Shown: piece by piece, positions 50,555 through 62,261 of the stretch | Position numbering within the stretch: position 1 is the stretch's first letter | How the letters are laid out: each line of letters opens with the position of its first letter | NCBI GenBank assembly: GCA_947652115.1 | Contig: OX393573.1 | Location: 1,240,138 to 1,304,137, forward strand | From: Blastomussa wellsi | Taxonomy: Eukaryota; Cnidaria; Anthozoa; Scleractinia; Plerogyridae | Direction: 5' to 3' | Length of the DNA stretch: 64,000 bases | Made by a program: the position numbers and the translations under genes | The notes under the pieces: generated by a model | What the model was told of the DNA's origin: nothing | The model's database searches: none | Seen by the model: the letters and a program-made list of their open reading frames with translations, nothing else

Positions 50555-51061
50555 TTACTCTTTGCGTCTTGCTCTTCCTTCTGTTTGAAGTGCTTGCGTA
50601 CATTTGTCTACGCACTCAGCAAAATGTTTAAGTGATTTTGTTGATGTATCGTTCTCTGCTAAATGAGACAACGCTGAGATGTAACTCGTTGCCAACCTCA
50701 GAATCGCTAGCTTGGAGAGCTTTTGATCGCTGGAGTAACACGGTACGGCTCTTCTCAAACCTTCGAAAGCCTCGCTCATGATATGAATCCTCGAGCGTTC
50801 GCGGGCGTTCGCGATCAGTCGCCTTGATCTATTCGACTGCCTCCAGGACAATGCCTTCTTGAGTTTTGAGCGGGACTTTTTACAGCTCTGTCCTCTCTTC
50901 CTTTTTCCGTTCGATACGCTGTCTTCATTGTCCTCCTCCAAAGGCACTGCTTCTGTTTCCGCGGTTGCGTCTTTTGTGGGTTCTTGCACGAGACTTGAGT
51001 TGTAGTTTGGTGATCCCATGGGTTGCCCATATACCGATTTTATCACTGTAATATCGCACAT
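50555..51061 (-). CDS. ATOH8: ATOH8 orthologue, bHLH transcription factor
   Basis: A single 168-codon frame for a nuclear DNA-binding regulator. Residues 1-75 are low-complexity acidic then basic (KRKRGQSCKKSRSKLKKA). The bHLH spans about 79-134: basic region SRRLIANARERSRIHIMSEA, helix 1 FEGLRRAVPCYSSDQ, helix 2 KLSKLAILRLATSYISALSHLA. The C-terminal FAECVDKCTQALQTEGRAR plus RKE is the family's own tail: vertebrate ATOH8 ends with the same ECV..CT..LQ.EGRA..RKE pattern, and VPCY...QKLSKLAILR is diagnostic within atonal-related factors. An in-frame TGA lies two codons before the ATG (51061), which fixes the start. The stop TAA overlaps a strong donor (A/GTAAGTAT), so a spliced alternative end is possible. 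Confidence 0.92.
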   Translation of the reverse strand: MCDITVIKSVYGQPMGSPNYNSSLVQEPTKDATAETEAVPLEEDNEDSVSNGKRKRGQSCKKSRSKLKKALSWRQSNRSRRLIANARERSRIHIMSEAFEGLRRAVPCYSSDQKLSKLAILRLATSYISALSHLAENDTSTKSLKHFAECVDKCTQALQTEGRARRKE

Positions 51062-54000
51062 GGAAGCTCAAAAATCACGTTTAAATGAAGGATTTCTCGC
51101 CTGGTGCCCTTAATTTGCGGCTTTCTTGTTGTAATTGATAACGTTTCTTTGGTTTGGCCAGAAAATGTTGTGACGGTCTCGCAATGTAAGCTTGTCTTTC
51201 AGCTCGCGCTACTACCAGCGAATGCGATTTGCTCTAAACACCTGGTTGTTTTTTGCTTGCTTCACAGAGCGATGTTTTCTTGTGCTTCGAATATCCCAAG
51301 ATCTGTCATTTGTCATTAGCATTTTTGATCACCACCTGCCTCTAAAACACAAAGAGTTCCGAGATTGTTTATCATTTAGCTTGGCAAACACTTATTCACA
51401 ATCACCTCTAAACTATTGTTGACCGATGGCGAGCGTGACACATCAAATGCCAATTTCCCGCCGAATACAAATGCTTTTCTTTGCTCGCTGTAACAGGTGC
51501 GGTGACAGTGGAGATTTTGTCAGATAATTGAGTTATTACTTGCGGCTGATGGCGTCCTTTTAAAGAAAAACATCCTAAAATGGGTCGAATTTAACACAAA
51601 GCATCGCGCCCTTTTCAAGCAGATATAGCTTGTCAGCTTTGAGACAGCTGTTTAGAGATCTGCTCGCCCCGAGTTTAAAATGAACGTCTTTGTTTGCTGC
51701 GAGCTTTGTCTTCGGATCGCAGGTGCTGTGTTTTGTGTGACTCTTTTTCGCCACAATTTGTCCAAATGCATTTTCAATTGTCTTTCAAATGATCATTTGC
51801 ATGAATAAAATATCAAAGAAAAGAAAGGTTTTATTTGTAACATTCATCTTGCGATATCTCGATCCCTGACTAACATTCTTGCAACAAATCTGCGTTGAAA
51901 AGATATAAGACTGAAAACCGCGTTCTGTTCAAATGCAACAACAAAAACAGCAAAAATGTACATCGGGGTATTGTCACATCCTGATAACAAAAAACGATGA
52001 TTTTAGCAGCGCGAGATACTGTTTGCAACTGAAATCATTTAGTTTGAATTAGTATTCAGTTTTTTGGGAAACCGGAAAGCTGAATTAACATAAAAAGACA
52101 AATAAAATCATAAATGGAGTTACCTTCACATAAGTAGACTTGTGGTCGCAAACATACGTGCAGAAAATGTACTTTCCGTTTATTATTGCTTTGAAACAAA
52201 AAGTTTTTTTATGATAGATTGCAACGGATGCTATTTAAAAGAAGACATTGAATGCCGTCCGCCCAAGAAGAAACCAATAAATGCCCAACTCTGTAAATAT
52301 GCAAACTTTGCAGTGGCATATTTAAAATGTTTTATTCAACGATCTTTGCTTAATAACTGTGGTAAAGAAAAAAGAGACTCGTGCTTAGATGCGTTTTCCG
52401 ACCGAAGGAGCCGCGCCGCGCGCTTCGGGCGCGTGACCATGCCGGTGAAATTGACAGAGGTTTTGCATTAACCCAAAATCAATCTTTTAATCGCTTTTCG
52501 TATATGACGGGAAAGCTTAAGAGGTTAATTTCTTCAGTTACCTGATATAACAAGTATAAACCGCTTACCATTTTGGCGATTCCGTTATACATGGTGTGTT
52601 CGTTTGAAATACCTCGGCTTGTTACTACACGCGGGCTTTGAAATCTATTCGCTATGAAATCATCCCGAGAGTTACGTTATCTAAGGGGTGAGTTAGCAAG
52701 GAAACTGCAGTGAGAATGAATAAGGAAAACGAATCATGTTCATTTCATTTACTTCTGGATCATCCGACATAGCATCAGATTGGTGTGCACAGCATCAAGT
52801 AATTTGGAACCCTCACATCTCCCCCCTCCCCCATTGGGGGATACCCCGGGCAAACCGGGGGGTTTTCACCTCGTTTTAGCCAGTTCCCCGTGTTTGTCGG
52901 GGAATGCACCTTTTTTCACGGCTTTGCGACACAATGCGGGGGCGGAGCGGTTGGCGGGGATTTCACTCGTGATTCGTGACCTCTTTCAAAACGTGGAGCC
53001 TGAACAACTGACAAAGACGGTTTTATACCTAAACAGTGAAAACGAAGACGAAGGGGAAAAAATATAAGTAACCCTGACTTCAGTGGTATGAAAAGAATAC
53101 TGTGAAAGCTCTAGCAAATTATAATCTATTAACTTAATTGTGCTTGATGTTTAGAGGGCGAGGGAGTTCACTCTAAATTTTTTCCCCGCAAGGCGGGGCT
53201 TTCACTGCACGTTTATTTTTATTCTTTTTTTCTGTCAGGCCGTCTACTAAATGCGCCCCGTTTTTATACCAGACGCCTTTAACGTCTTAGACGTCAAAGG
53301 CGCCTAGACGACTTCATCGCCTCTAGCATAAAAACGGCCAAAATTAGTGAAATTAACCGCAAGCAAACAGTCCTTCCGTTTAGTTTGTTGTTTCAATACG
53401 TTCTTATGACACTTTCGGTTCCTGTCCTTTCCTAAACGTGGTTTTCATTAGCGACAGGGCTAGAGTCGCTGGAGTCTTGATAAGCGAAATACAAAGCTCG
53501 ACGTAATCAAACTCGGATCAGCTACCAGGGATAAATCAAAACGTTTCCATTCTCGTCTACCGGATTCCGGGTCTGACTCACATCGCGTTTGATTCAGAGA
53601 AAACTACTGAGAAAACTATTAAAGATTTTTGATCGCAAGCAAACGCGGAAGAATAAACCAATCATAAGGATAGCTAGTTTCAGGAACTCCGAGTATTTCC
53701 TTTCTGCTTGTGACCCCTCCCCTGGCTTACGAACCCCCCGCCCCTCCCCCCGGTACGACTCATTCAGTTTGATTTTCACATCTCTCTCAAACGCTATGCG
53801 GCACCGCTAACGACTTCAGGTACGACTCTATCTCTAGGGAAACCAGCCGTTAGTATAGTTCCTGGATCTTTATTCCCCTTCCTCTGAAAAATATAGATTA
53901 AGAGATCTTTAATTAGAAAGATCTGCCCCTTCTGGCGCCTCCTTTGATATTCACTTACTCCCACCCCTGGTTGCCATGGTTGCGGACAGAATTATTTCTC

Positions 54001-55380
54001 AAAGTGCACAGTTTCCAATTGAACTCATAAATGTGTTTTAATGGCTGCGAGCTTCACTCAGTCTTGCCACCGCATGATCTAACATACCGATCTCTTTCCG
54101 TTTCCCGATTTGATGATATCTTCTTTACGAATCTTTCCGACCCTGAAACATTTCTTCACAATATCCGTTTGCTATAAATCTACACTTGTGTGTAATAAAT
54201 TCCAAAATTCACTCCAAAATTCGCGCGGGAAAGTTTTCCCCTGTTTTGTAGAATTTTTATGCACATAAATCATTTCTTACACTTCCACCCATTTTAGAAT
54301 CCCGGATGCCGCACTCCCTTTCCCGTCCCCTTTCGGACTTCCCGCTCGCTTTACCACTGAGACCCGCCCCCTCTCCCCAAATAATTTAAAATCTGATGAG
54401 CAAAACGAGGAATATTTTCTACTGCATGATATATAAATAACAAGCCGTTTATTTTCTTACAGTTACTCTATATACATGTAACAGATTGAAAATATTTGTC
54501 CCAAGAAAAAAATAGGAAACATTGCAGGGTTATTGCATTTAAATTCACATTAACATCGACCTTTCACTTCCTTGCCGCTTGGGAACACAGCCTGTCGTTT
54601 CTCATTTCACAAGTTGCAAGCTTAATAGAAAAATTAAATTCTTTCGCATTTCCACTCATTAGCCCGGGGCCGCAGCCAGATATAAAATTTTTACTAAGGA
54701 AATATCAGAACAAATAACAACTACATTAATAAACTCAAAATTTTAACCGAGGCAAATGCATCGGATTCACCAGTTACTAGCCTTAGTTCTGAGAATTTGG
54801 TGGATGTGGTATGCCAAGACAATATTCGCTAGCTGACGATTGTCTTTATTCTCATCACCCATCTTCTTGATAATATATTGAAACTGAAAGGAGAAATTAG
54901 ATTTTGAACGATCTTTAATGGATAGCTGTGCAGCGGTTTAATAACAATGGGGTATGGTATAAATATCACATTTCACTTCACACCCAAAAAATTGCCGTAC
55001 TGTAACTATAGGTAGTCACGTCGATATTAAACTTATTTGAAACTATTTACGATTCACATGTTATAGACATACAAGTACACTATACAGCAACCAATATCAA
55101 ATAATTAGAACATTCACCGATTTAGTTCAAGAAGCCGTCAAACGCCATAATGAAAATTGACCACCGCTATGTTTTGTGGGTTGATGCAGTTCCAAGCGAG
55201 CAAATGAAGGTTAATTGGACCTTTTTGGCACTAGCTAGCTAAAATAAGCTTTTTCCTTTTTCTATATTATTCGGCTTCAAAGATTCTTTACTCTGATCAA
55301 ATGATAATTTTTTAAAGCCTTTCCGGGGCCCCGACCCATTACAAACTGAATCACTGAATGTACAAATTCGACACGAGTTG
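51062..55380. other. Intergenic between the second and third bHLH genes
   Basis: About 4.3 kb. A C/G-rich stretch at 52800-52960 (CCCCCATTGGGGGATACCCC, CAAACCGGGGGGTTTTCACC) with a related GGGGCTTTCACTGCACG at 53198 is probably a degraded repeat. Open frames at 52142-52471 and 52780-53067 show no family signature and are not called. The promoter of the ATOH8-like gene should lie just above 51061. Confidence 0.45.
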
Positions 55381-56602
55381 TCAGGATGTCGAATTGTTTA
55401 TTGAGTAGGCCTCGAGGGCGTCTGTTAATGAGAGTTCTTCACAGTGCGGCCCAACAAACTCTTCCAGTGTCCCACACCAGAAACCTGAGAAGAAAATGAT
55501 CCAATTTATAATAAAATGCATTTAAATTTTATTTATTGTAAGGAATTAACTGGTTGCCGAACGTTCCTCAATGACTAAAAGAGATCTTTGTCACGATTGA
55601 TAATGAAACAGCGGAATCGAAAGGCTCGAAATGAATCGAACACAGGATCATACTCAAGAAAGCGATTAGACGTTCTATTTACAAGAAGATTGTGTATAAA
55701 CTATTAAAGCTGGCGACCTGTTAAACAACCTCCAAAGGAAATTAAATAATTAAACTTCGCAAACCTAATACTTAAAGGGCAAGGGTTTACGATTTAATAC
55801 TTCAAATATTGCGTTAAATAATGATTACGTTTTGTAGACCAGAGAACAACAACTCAGCGACTTTGTTAAATCGTGCATCGTACAACATTTTCTTCACCCC
55901 GTTTGCTTGCAAAAACGCGAACTTCACAGACGCCTATTCAACCGTGGGGGCTTAAATAACCCCCTCGAAGTTTACAAATTGTCGATTTACCCCTAAGCTA
56001 GGTGTTAAAATTGCCACCTTTTCAAGCACACAAATGCGATCCCGTTGTGTAAGTGAGGTTAAATGTGTACCCTTCTAATTAAATAAAGCTCGGCCCCACT
56101 TACTTTCATTAAAGAAAACTCCCTCTGGTGAACACTGTGATCCGAATTCTGTACTGCTTGAAGACGATTCCTCGTCGCTTAAACGTTGCCGTTTGTTCGT
56201 CGGTCCTGCTTCGTCTTCGTCTTTTTCAATGTCATCTCCCGAATCTTGCTCTAACATGTTCGCAAGTACAGAAATGTAATGAATGGCCAGTCGTAGAGTG
56301 GCAATCTTGGAGAGTTTCTCTTCCCCGTCATAGCTTTCTTTTGGTATAACTCCTCTTAGTTCCTCAAACGCTCGATTCAACTTGTGCATACGATTTCTCT
56401 CCCTTACAGTAGCACAGTCTCGGTGTGACCTCAAATGAGGGTACCTTCGCAGCCGAGTGGAATCTCGAAAGCATTCACAACAAGCCTCCTCGTCGTCGTC
56501 CTCAACGCTCGCCAACATTGCAAGCTTACTCCGTGCCTCGCGAGATGTTGGTCGTAGATGATAGCGCTTTTTCGCGCTTGGATTTCTTGTACAACTGTCC
56601 AT
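55381..56602 (-). CDS. Group A bHLH transcription factor, two coding exons
   Basis: Exon 1 is 56602-56104 (166 codons plus one base) and exon 2 is 55484-55381 (two bases, 33 codons, stop). They join at GAAA/GTAAGT and TTCTTCTCAG/GTTTC. The predicted protein is 200 residues. The bHLH is at about 60-117: basic RDCATVRERNRMHKLNRA, helix 1 FEELRGVIPKES, loop YDGEE, helix 2 KLSKIATLRLAIHYISVLAN. It is preceded by an acidic EDDDEEACCE stretch and followed by an acidic Ser-rich segment (DEESSSSSTEFGS) and the exon 2 tail FWCGTLEEFVGPHCEELSLT. The basic region has Thr where most group A proteins have Asn (TVRER). It resembles the NHLH/TAL/PTF1 range of families without clear membership. Without the splice the frame ends nine residues later (SKWGRALFN). 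Confidence 0.88.
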
Positions 56603-58141
56603 ATCAACAATGTGAACTCACTTGCGGTTTCTCTCTATGAAGGAATGACTTGTGTTGGCTTTCCATGCATTCTTGAAGTTCCCACAAGCTCCGCCCCACC
56701 AATCAGACCTCATTAAAAGGTTCCGATAGATGTCCTTAATAGACGTCAGCTGTCATCTTGTCTACCAATCAGCATACAGTATGCGCGGTACAAAGCTATT
56801 CTCTTGACCTGGGCTAATCCTTTTAACAGCGCCACGCTCATGGTACAGGCAGCTATAAAAAGCTTCATTCGATTATCGGTTATCGCATCCATTCCAAGAG
56901 ATTGCTTATGACGAGTCCGATAAATATTGAGACAATTTTTGTTATCTTTTTAGCCTATACCAGGTTATTTTTCGTGAGAGATAATTAAGAAACGGAACAG
57001 GCTGTCAAAAATGATTTAGTATTTTTTAATTACTGCTTGACAGAATAACAATGTCGGGTCTTAGACTATTGACATAGCTAAAGCATTTGGCAAACATTAT
57101 CTTAATTGTAACTCTCGATATAAGCCACTGAAGTCTTATACTTAAATTGTTCCCTGACCTTGTGTCAGTTTTCTTTGACATAATGTTAAAGAGTGAGTGT
57201 ACAAAAATAAGTGAATGATATCATTACAAAATATTTTCAAGTCCCAGGTCTGATACTAGTAAATATAACTTGATCCAGTCAATAACTCAAGTAAATAGAC
57301 CCCTCAAGTTTTTTGATCTCTCTTGTGTCAACTTGGCGGATTTCAGCATCGCAGCATCGGAGAGCTCACTCGTCAATGGGTTCTTAATGTCTTCCATGTG
57401 ACTGAAAATAAACCAGCGTATATCCCGGAATAGCCGGTATACGTCAATGAAAAAAACGCTTAGAATGCTTTCACAATTAACAAGGTATTTTGTTACAATC
57501 AGTGAGCAAAAGGAACCGCATTCAGACTGGCTTCCTCAAAAACGGGTACCTTGAAGCATCCCCCCGGAGGAGGTGCGGAAAGTCTCCCACATCCCTGTCG
57601 GGCTTACGCAGCAGTTGCGGTAATGGGGTCTGCATTTCCATTCAAATACAATTCCAAGCATTTTCAAGTGAACTGAACACAGAAAGGGTGACCGTACAGT
57701 TGGGATTAACTAATATATTTTTCCAATATTTCGTCTGGCACGGCCCGCGACTTCTTCAGGGATTTGATTCAACCTGAGAAAAATCGTTACAATTTAAACA
57801 ACCAAGACAAAAGGCTATAATATTGCAATGAAAAAACTAACCGTTGGAAATGACAAGATCCAACCAGGATCCGCCGGTGCCTTTGTATTGTCCGTTGGCC
57901 CTTTTTGAAATCAGTAGACAGTGTTCATTTTCAAGTGGCAGTTTTTAATTTGGACCAAATTCTTCATGCACGCGGCTAAACAGTTCCCCAGCCGAAAGAT
58001 ACCCTTTCTCTGCTATTCTAGACCACATTCACTGATTTCTATGACAGCCATCATGTAACGAACTGCTTAACTGGCGTACCATACATGTCATACATGTCTG
58101 AGTCCTGTTTTGACAGTCGAATTTAAAAGAATGATTGAGTT
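56603..58141. other. Upstream region of the third bHLH gene and intergenic
   Basis: Probable promoter region of the - strand bHLH gene, with a GTCAGCTGTC E-box at about 56747. The rest is AT-rich without a recognised gene. An open frame at 57490-57777 has no signature. Confidence 0.4.
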
Positions 58142-58495
58142 TTGAGGGAAGGAAATATGGGAAGAATAGTTAGAAAAATATTTCGTACTGTCTACGACAA
58201 GAGAGATGACTTCTCATTCCGAATTGTAAACGTTCCTCATATGGACAGCAACATCCCAGCCAATCCGGCCTATGGTGTTTACCTATCTCAATTGGTGCGA
58301 TATGCTAGAATTTGCTCATCCAAATTGGACTTTATAGACAGGCTTCGTAGTCTTTCTTCACGTCTGCATCACCAAGGCTTCAACACTACTGCGCTTCTCA
58401 AATCGTTTAATAAATTCTTCAAACGCCACGGTGAAATCATTCGCGTTAAATATGACATTATACTTCGGGAATTGAGATCAGCGGTTTGTGATTGA
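58142..58495 (+). pseudogene. Retroelement ORF fragment (117 codons)
   Basis: An open frame that includes DSNIPANPAYGVYLSQLVRY, CSSKLDFIDRLRSLSSRLHH and LLKSFNKFFKRHGEIIR. The order of motifs (NIP..PAYGVY.SQL.RYAR, then L...LH.QGF, then F.KF..RH..) is one I recall from the C-terminal part of reverse-transcriptase-like ORFs spread through invertebrate genomes. No polymerase YxDD motif is present. It is a remnant, and the family is not pinned down. Confidence 0.55.
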
Positions 58496-58949
58496 GAACC
58501 AAAAACGTATCCTTTGCTTGTTTGTAATTGTTATGTCGTCTTTATAACTCTAATTCATTTACACGCGCTGCTTCCGGGTCCTTCATTTGGATTTGAAGGC
58601 GCGCGCGCGTATTTTCGTATGTGGTGCGCGTGTTTCATTTATTTAGTTGACATGCATGCTTAGTTCGCAATTTAACGGTTTAATTTATTTTTCGTTGTTT
58701 TCCTTATTACTTTTTCTTGTCACTAACTGTGCTCACATCGTGGGTGGCTCCACCTGAAATGTTCTGATATTGGTATAGGATTTGATGGAGCCGAAACCAA
58801 TTGTGGAATTACAAGCATTTTAGGCATCCTAATGATGAACGGTTATGGTAATTAGATATTTTTTTAGAGGAACCAACATTGAGATTGTGGTCTGTCGCCT
58901 TTGAATTGTAGTCCCTACCTATTGTTTTTTTATCATAACTGTAAAAAAA

Positions 58950-59215
58950 GCCAATGATACACGGTTCAACATCCGTTGAGCAACAAATGTTGCGGCTTGG
59001 GTTCAACAAATGTTGAACAGTGTATCATGTGATGCTGAACGTTGAAATATGCCATTCAACATTTTGAACTTTGTTGAACATTGTTGAACGAAAATAGAGC
59101 TTGGCTCAACAAGTTGCCGTTTGTTGAACGACTTGGGAAAACGTAAAAACGTTTCAACAAGTCGCAACGATGTTCAACATTTGTTGATAGATGTTGAATC
59201 GTGTATCATTGGCTT
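58950..59215. mobile_element. MITE with repeated TTGTTGAAC interior
   Basis: Inverted ends AGCCAATGATACACGGTTCA and GAATCGTGTATCATTGGCTT. The interior repeats TGTTGAAC and its complement GTTCAACA at least nine times, a dense array of a palindrome-like octamer. The flanks did not give a clear target duplication. Confidence 0.8.
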
Positions 59216-59372
59216 AACGCAACCTGAAGTTGTATTATTGTAAAAAGTAATTAATTTTGCAAAGCTAAGATTCCACGCTATACAATAAAGATTTAGAAAT
59301 GTTTGTTTTTACCTTGTAACTTGCCGCTGTAGTAATGATGTAATTTGCAGCAAGTTCTGTCATCTGTTCTAT

Positions 59373-59469
59373 TAGGCTCGATTACCAGCCGCTGTTCGGG
59401 AATCGGAGCCCGCGCTCCTCCCCCGGAACGAAGACCGGACTCCGGAGAGAGCGGCGGAAATCGAGCCTA
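59373..59469. mobile_element. 97-bp MITE with 9-bp target duplication (TAGGCTCGATT family)
   Basis: Ends TAGGCTCGATT and AATCGAGCCTA. Flanks CTGTTCTAT at 59364-59372 and 59470-59478 are identical. Internal blocks ACCAGCCGCTGTTCGGG and CGGAGCCCGCGCTCCTCCCC match the copy at 48738-48844. Confidence 0.9.
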
Positions 59470-60162
59470 CTGTTCTATTCGCCGCCGAAGATTTTGTTAA
59501 CTGTGACAGATCTCATCTTTCCGTAGCTAGTGGGTTACCCGGGTTGACAGATTTTCTCAGTTACAGCCTAAAATCTTGTTAGCACAACGGTGGAGAAAAT
59601 AATCTGTTTATTATCAGTGATCATCACACCGTGAAATCCTGAGTTTTTAAACCTTCAATTTCTCGAACTTCTCACGACGTAAGTGGCATTATGGGTAATC
59701 AGGGCAAAATTACAAAGAAGCACAGCTGTAAAGCATATGTTTTCTTTATGTTTTCGTTCTGAGTTCACATTTGGAGAAGAAAAATAATTTATACTGTAGA
59801 TGAAGAAACCCCTTTTCTAGGTTTACCAGCATTTTTTAGCCGATCGAGTGATTGTTGTGGGCGTATAAATTTTTTGCGGCTAAAACCGAATAATTTAGTT
59901 TGATCAAGCCACAAAAATAACATATCCGATACCCTGATAATAAAGATAAATCATTTTCATATGAATGGTTTCGCACTTAGACTCGCTCCGAGTTTCGTAC
60001 TAAGAAAACCAAAAACTGAAAAAGTAACGACTAATTAATGCAAAGAAGGGGTAGGGTGGGTAAACTTTTTAGTCTTGAAGTTTGAATAATTATGCAAGTT
60101 TGCATAATTACTAATACAACCCACTCAAACAAATCTTTTTTTTCTGAAAATATTTATTCACG
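59470..60162. other. Intergenic, nothing firm
   Basis: AT-rich. At 59950-59995 a short piece (TATGAATGGTTTCGCACTTA, GACTCGCTCC) matches the foldback family at 48385-48890 without the insertions seen there. Confidence 0.45.
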
Positions 60163-60335
60163 TAGGGAATCCCTGATTCCCTCTATGAGACTTGCGCGCA
60201 GGGAATCATGGTATTTGTATTTATCACGCGTGCGGACGACATCCTCAAGACTTCCTCGAGAGTTTGCGCGCGCAAATAAACACAACTACCACCATTCCCT
60301 GCGCGCAAGTCTTATAGAGGGAATCGGGGATTCTA
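60163..60335. mobile_element. Foldback MITE, ends GGAATCCCTGATTCCCTC
   Basis: Left arm AATCCCTGATTCCCTCTATG with AGACTTGCGCGCAGGGAATC; the right arm is the near-perfect complement, ending AGAGGGAATCGGGGATTC. The loop is about 80 bases. Confidence 0.85.
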
Positions 60336-60337
60336 AA

Positions 60338-61219
60338 CAATGGACAATATTCTTATTCCCCGACGGCCCTGGGGCGAGAGCCTTTTAAACATGAATGCGA
60401 GGCTAATGCGGGGAACTTCGCTCGAAAATACAAAAAAAAAAACATGAGGAAAATTACAGCTCAGGTGCCGGAAAATTAAAACAGCATTAAATGCTTCAAT
60501 GTTTTGGAGCTTACAAGTGATCTACAGGCAACAGGAATACCAGTATTAAACGAAAATGCAAAAAATGAGGCAGGAGTGACAGAGAAGGCTCGAACGGCTA
60601 CTCATACTCGTCACGCACACAAGTTGTTTAATTCCTACTATTTGCAATTCTGTTAACTTATAGACATATTTTGCAGGAAGAAAGTTGAATGATCTTCAAA
60701 CTATGGACACCACTATCGCTAAAGTAAGTTTGATGTTTTTGGCTCAACGCGAATGTGCCTGCGAGTGAGAAATATATTTACTTGTAGTTTCTCCAGTATT
60801 TTCCCCCTTTTGGTGGAAGCAAAATCAGATGGTCATCAAAGACTAAACAGAATCAGTTCAGCAAATTTCTTTTGACAAAATAGTTAAAAAGTATTTCGCT
60901 GCAGATTGGGGATATTGACTCCCGACTGACTCGCAATCTCCTGTCAGATCAATTAATCTGTGAATCTTCTTGATCACTCCAACCAAATCTTTTTGCATGT
61001 TTGCTTATATAATTAAGGTATTCCTCTAACTTGCAGATCACTTACAAACTCCAGAGCCTTGCAACTTTCAATGACTTTTTTTGTTTTCCGGCACCCGAGC
61101 TGTAATTTTCCTCATGTTTCTTTGTATTTCCGAGCGAAGTTCCCCGCATTAGCCTCGCATTCATGTTGAGAAGGCTCTCTCCTCAGGGCCGTCGGGGAAT
61201 ACGAATATTGTCTATTTCT
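60338..61219. mobile_element. About 880-bp foldback element with about 135-bp arms
   Basis: Left arm GGACAATATTCTTATTCCCC, GACGGCCCTGGGGCGAGAGCC, then GCGAGGCTAATGCGGGGAAC. The right arm is the complement (GTTCCCCGCATTAGCCTCGC ... GGGGAATACGAATATTGTC). The interior holds an exon-like 60676-60723 with a GTAAGT donor but stops in all short joins, so no gene is called. Confidence 0.8.
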
Positions 61220-61287
61220 ATGACAGTTCTACTTACAAGACAGTTGTTATAATTTGTAATTCTGGCGATTCCGAAGACCTCAAAACG

Positions 61288-62261
61288 TTAGGCCTCGTTG
61301 TTTGGCTCCTCGGCTTTCAAACCAGGCGCACGTGCAACATCAGCGATGTCGTCTACTGGGACGTCAGCACGGCATGCTGGGTGATCGGGAAGTGTTCTCT
61401 TTTCTTTTTGAGTGGCCACTGCGAAAATCTGATTCATAGTTCTCGCTTTTAGCATCTTATGATATAAATATGGATTTAATGCATAGTTAAATTTGGCAAT
61501 TGTCACTGTCAATGCCTGCGCTGCTTTGATTTCCACGCCATCAAATCCTCCCAACCGAGCCAACAAACTGCAAGTAAAGCTTGGAAGCCAACAGACAGCG
61601 AAGATGGCACACGATCTGTAAGTTAAGTAAATGATGTCGCGCTCCCTGCAGTTCTGGGCAGAATGTGAATGCGGAACAGGAGAGGAGCGCAGTTTTTTTA
61701 AAATGCGAACTAACGTTATCACAATGGCAAGCAATGTTGCGACGTTTAGCAAAATAGAAATCGAAACAAAGCAGGTCGCGAAACTAATCCTGTTCAAATG
61801 TTTTCCAAGAAGAGTGTACGGATCAAAATTAAGAATAGAATAACTGCTTTAACATTGCTTTGAGTGATGCGTCGGTCAAAGGGGCGCAATACGCAATCTT
61901 GCTGATCGATTGCCATCAACAAAAGCGTCATTGCGTTGAGTACAATGCAGGCTAAAGCAAACGGGGTTCTAATAAAACATAGCACTTCGGGCAAGTTTAA
62001 CTTGAAAACTTGACTAATTACGATCAAAACGAACCAACCAAAGATGGAAACTAGCGATGAAATTAGACCAATCACCGACAAATCTGGCAAACAGGAGGTG
62101 CGGAGGCTTACGAACATCTCGACGTTTTCGAAGAAGCAGGCGCGTCCGTTACCAAAAGTTCCCGCTAAAAATTCAATGACCAGAAGTGAGATGTCAGCAA
62201 AGACGACATCACGGGAAACTGGTACCGCAGGAGAATGATTTACTATCGACGAGCGGTTCAT
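61288..62261 (-). pseudogene. Class A (rhodopsin-like) GPCR broken by a frameshift in TM4
   Basis: Two overlapping - strand frames make one receptor. Frame 1 (62261-61794) has N-glycosylation sites NRS and NHS, TM1 (LLVIEFLAGTFGN), TM2 (LPDLSVIGLISSLVSIFGW), TM3 with its Cys (VLCFIRTPFALACIVLNAM) and IDQQ in place of DRY, then the start of TM4 (NVKAVILFLI). It then hits TGA. Frame 2, open from 61848 to 61288, gives TM5 (CFVSISILLNVATLLAIVIT), TM6 with CWLP (IFAVCWLPSFTCSLLARL) and TM7 with NPYLY. The shift must lie in 61797-61851, and TM4 plus the second outer loop look shortened. The ligand is unknown. An assembly error is possible, but the missing length favours real decay. Confidence 0.75.

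Noticed and set aside
60676..60723. Exon-like segment with acceptor TTTTGCAG and donor GTAAGT
   Set aside because: Contains an early stop in the natural frame and lies in the interior of a foldback element; no partner exon.
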